Part shown: positions 61,446 through 64,000 of the stretch, in pieces | How positions within the stretch are numbered: the stretch's first letter is position 1 | Layout of the letters: each line of letters opens with the position of its first letter | DNA from: Acanthosepion esculentum | Lineage: Eukaryota; Mollusca; Cephalopoda; Sepiida; Sepiidae | Length of the DNA stretch: 64,000 bases | Reading direction: 5' to 3' | Assembly: GCA_964036315.1 (NCBI GenBank) | Contig: OZ038487.1 | Span: 55,889,909 to 55,953,908 of the forward strand | Notes under the pieces: model-generated | Seen by the model: only the letters and a program-made list of their open reading frames with translations | Told to the model about the DNA's origin: nothing | Databases searched by the model: none | Program-made: the position numbers and the translations under genes

Positions 61446-62930
61446 AACTACATGACTTCTGTTGACTGGACAAAACAATTCTGGTACCAAGGGTGCCAGA
61501 AAAAATCAGTGGTGTACCAGTACTTACTTTTAAAGGCAACATTATTATCACATGTAACATGAAAAGGATACATTATGGAGAAATTATTTGAAAATGAAAC
61601 CTTTTGCTTGAAACATGATAAAATAAAAATATTCAAAATCACTCATTCTAAAATCTTCCATTTTATGCCAATGTACTCACTGCCTTCATAAAGCATCGAT
61701 TTGGTTTTTATGGTCAATTTCTAGAACCTGCATTTATTCTGCCTTATTTTTTCATTTCATTCTTCTATTTTGCATGGTTGGTCCATTACGTTTATTATCT
61801 GCTATTGTATTATTTTTCAGTACATTTTTTCTTTTTTTTAGTTTAGCAACACTGCATGTCCTGTTATCTCACTTTGGCAAAAATATACTCAAAGATTTGC
61901 TGAAGCCTAATGTACAATGCTTTGACATTCAGAGCATTCAGATTTAGGACTCTTTTTACCTCTTCTGCTTCCATACACCCATTGTTATATTCTTCTCTTC
62001 TGTCCAAAATTCTCTATTTACAATCCCATAAACACACGCACTTTATTATTTGTTTTCATCTCATATAAATAAACTTCACTAACTATAATGCTCTCAATCC
62101 ACAAGTGTGTTCTTTTATAATAATCTCCTGTTGTATGCTTGCAAGAACATTAACTCTTTTGTCACCAACATGCTCAAAATGAGATTTGCTGATAATAACA
62201 ATACTAGATAAATGTTCATTGTTAAATTCGCCAGAACCTCCATGTCTCTCTCTCAGGTAACAAATTCTCTCTGCTTTTTTCATTACAGCTTTGCAAGTCA
62301 CCTATTTTGTTTGCTCAGCCAAATGAAATACATTTGAAACAATTTGCTTCAAAGCATAGAAAAGATTCAAGAATTTTATTTCAGTGAAAATGTTTTTATG
62401 AATTCTTTGATCTAAATGAACCAGATATTTTGTCCTAAAAATACACTCCAAGTCTGAAACTCTGGGCTTCAATGCCAGACTATTTAACAGTTATTGAAAT
62501 ATTATCAGAATGAAGAATTTAAAGTAATATCTGCTTGAGTAGCACAGTGCCAATAAGAGAATTATTATTCTGAAATTATCAGCAACGTGTATATATATCT
62601 ATATATAATTTCAGATATACTCTATCTGTAAAAAGGACAATAAAAATAGAGATAAAAGGAAAACTTATCTTAGCTTCACATTTTGTCCTCTGAAGGACTT
62701 TATCAATGCAAATGCAAGGATTTTATTTTATAACTAGTGTTTATTTTAAGAGCAAAATTGTTATTAATATTTCCAAAATTTTGAATTTAAGAACACTCAT
62801 AAATATTCATCTTGACTTTTCAGCTAACCTGGTGAATATTTACAAGCATTCCTAAATTAAAAAATTTTGCAAAACCAATAACATTTTTGTTCGTGTATAT
62901 AAATACTTATTATAAAATAAAATCCTTGCA
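61446..62930. other. Unassigned region
   Basis: About 1.5 kb without recognised elements. A short hairpin CTGAAATTAT / ATAATTTCAG lies at about 62570-62614. The 72-residue minus frame at 62083-62301 has no domain. Confidence 0.45.
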
Positions 62931-62934
62931 TCTA

Positions 62935-63579
62935 TTGCTAGATCAACTGCCAGGAAAGTTGGTTCACTGTGTCATACCAGACAGTTTTTCTCTTCAGAGT
63001 CTTATCTTAAATATCTATAAGTCTACCATTCACCCATGGTTAGAATAATGCTACCACATATGGTCTGGTGCTCCTCCTATCTATCTAGAGCTCCTTGATA
63101 AAATCCATAGAAGAATCACCAATATTATTGGCCCTGATCTGGCATCTCGGCTTCAGTCACTTTCCCACTGCTGTAAGGTTACCTCATTTTATCTTTTCAA
63201 TAACTACTTTCATGGCAATTGTTCTTCGCTATGGTATCTAAACTCTCTGAATTTAAGCACAGTACTGAACTGGTGAAGAGTTTTCACCGATTTGCAGTTG
63301 AACTGGCTAGATGTAGCCATAATTTCTATGTTAACAGATTCTTTTCTTGCACTTCTTGACTGTGAAACTCCCTACCAGCTCCATGCTTATCCAGCCAACT
63401 TTAACCTGCAAAAATTTAAATGCAAAGTCAATCACTATCTGTTGTCCTCCTGATTATTCTCCCTCTGATCTCACTTCTTAGCAATGCTCATGTTTCTAAC
63501 TCTTCCACATCCAGTAACCCCTTGTATCTCTGTGGCTTTACTGCTTTGCTTGGGGTGAACACGATTTTAAAAAAATAAA

Positions 63580-63580
<1 letters not shown>
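62935..63580 (+). pseudogene. LINE-A C-terminus and 3' UTR
   Basis: TCAACTGCCAGGAAAGTTGG, ATATCTATAAGTCTACCATTC, CTCCTTGATAAAATCCATAG, TTCTTTTCTTGCACTTC, AAAATTTAAATGCAAAGTC and TGCTTTGCTTGGGGTGAAC follow the LINE-A tail order. The A-rich tail ends against a TA microsatellite. Confidence 0.85.
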
Positions 63581-63585
<5 letters not shown>

Positions 63586-63631
<46 letters not shown>

Positions 63632-63632
63632 A
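63586..63632. repeat. TA microsatellite
   Basis: Separates a LINE-A tail from the RT-bearing LINE-A copy at the right edge. Confidence 0.95.
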
Positions 63633-63639
63633 TCTCCTT

Positions 63640-64000
63640 TTTGTTTTTCAGGTCTTCTCCACAAGCTGAAAACTTACAGTGTCTCTGGACACTTTTTTTT
63701 GAACTGATCCAGTCTTTCCTAACAAATTGTGAAATGAAAGTTATCCTGAATGGCCACTTGTCAATATCCTTTCATACCAACACAAGTGTCCCCCAGGGCT
63801 CCATCTTTGGCCTTACTTTGTTTTTTATTTTCATTAATGACCTTCCCAATGACATCAGCTCTCAACTTGGTATCTACACTGATGACAACAATTTATTGCT
63901 TCAATAGCAAGTCTTGTCAGTCCAGCAAGGTCAAAATGGCAGCTGATGTCCAAAACAACATCAAGTCTGTCGGCAACTGGGACAAAAGATGGCTTGTTAA
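63640..64000 (+). pseudogene. LINE-A reverse transcriptase, partial at window edge
   Basis: FELIQSFLTNCEMKVILNGH, SISFHTNTSVPQGSIFGLTL, FFIFINDLPNDISSQLGIYT, DDNNLLLQ then stop. It contains motif B (SVPQGSIFG) and motif C as YTDD rather than YADD. After a frameshift it continues SCQSSKVKMAADVQNNIKSV, GNWDKRWLV beyond the right edge. It matches 45867-45631 closely. Motif A and upstream are missing, replaced by the TA tract. Continues outside the window. Confidence 0.85.

Noticed and set aside
61377..61562. Overlapping frames on both strands near 61.4 kb
   Set aside because: Driven by AT and TACA microsatellites.

Overview
The window is a non-coding, AT-rich eukaryotic stretch made almost entirely of transposable-element debris and microsatellites. 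No host protein-coding exon, rRNA operon, tRNA gene or CRISPR array could be supported. The long AT/GT tracts, tRNA-like SINEs, decayed non-LTR retrotransposons, Penelope-like elements (PLEs) and several Tc1/mariner-type relics point to an invertebrate, most likely a mollusc and probably a coleoid cephalopod such as an octopus. That assignment rests on general familiarity with such repeats, not on a search.

Layout. 0-5 kb: microsatellites, a foldback, two hammerhead-ribozyme-like units 294 bp apart, and a short hAT element with target-site duplication. 5-15 kb: SINEs, a tandem repeat, LINE tails, and a dispersed family (called G here) carrying a variable minisatellite. 14.8-24 kb: TA-flanked MITEs, a mariner relic, a Tigger/pogo relic, and a solo LTR with 5-bp duplication nested in a LINE. 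25-31 kb: LINE 3' ends, a homogeneous 21-bp minisatellite, a CpG-richer island, and a composite SINE joining a 5S rRNA-like head to a tRNA-like body. 31.5-39 kb: the most unusual part. It holds a nearly full-length PLE (reverse transcriptase plus GIY-YIG nuclease), a second PLE flanked by diverged direct repeats (pseudo-LTRs), several long palindromes, and many hammerhead-like motifs. 40-64 kb: an internally deleted mariner copy, two long foldbacks, more SINEs and G copies, and many copies of one LINE (called A). Two of the LINE-A copies keep reverse transcriptase sequence, at 45.5-46.5 kb and at the right edge.

Names for families: LINE-A has a 3' tail reading like GCCTTGCTTGGGGTGAA. LINE-B ends with a wrist/tail of the type RRLEATEMWFY. 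LINE-C is RTE-like with a QQQQLKWIAHVT tail. LINE-D has a C-terminus with ALWNELPRGCFP-type residues. Family G is the GCTGGTAATATT repeat. Clades were judged by eye.

The main candidate for something new is the concentration of hammerhead-like motifs in PLE-linked direct and inverted repeats. PLE-associated hammerheads are known in general. What stands out here is their embedding in perfect or near-perfect palindromes, and a tandem pair outside any visible reverse transcriptase.
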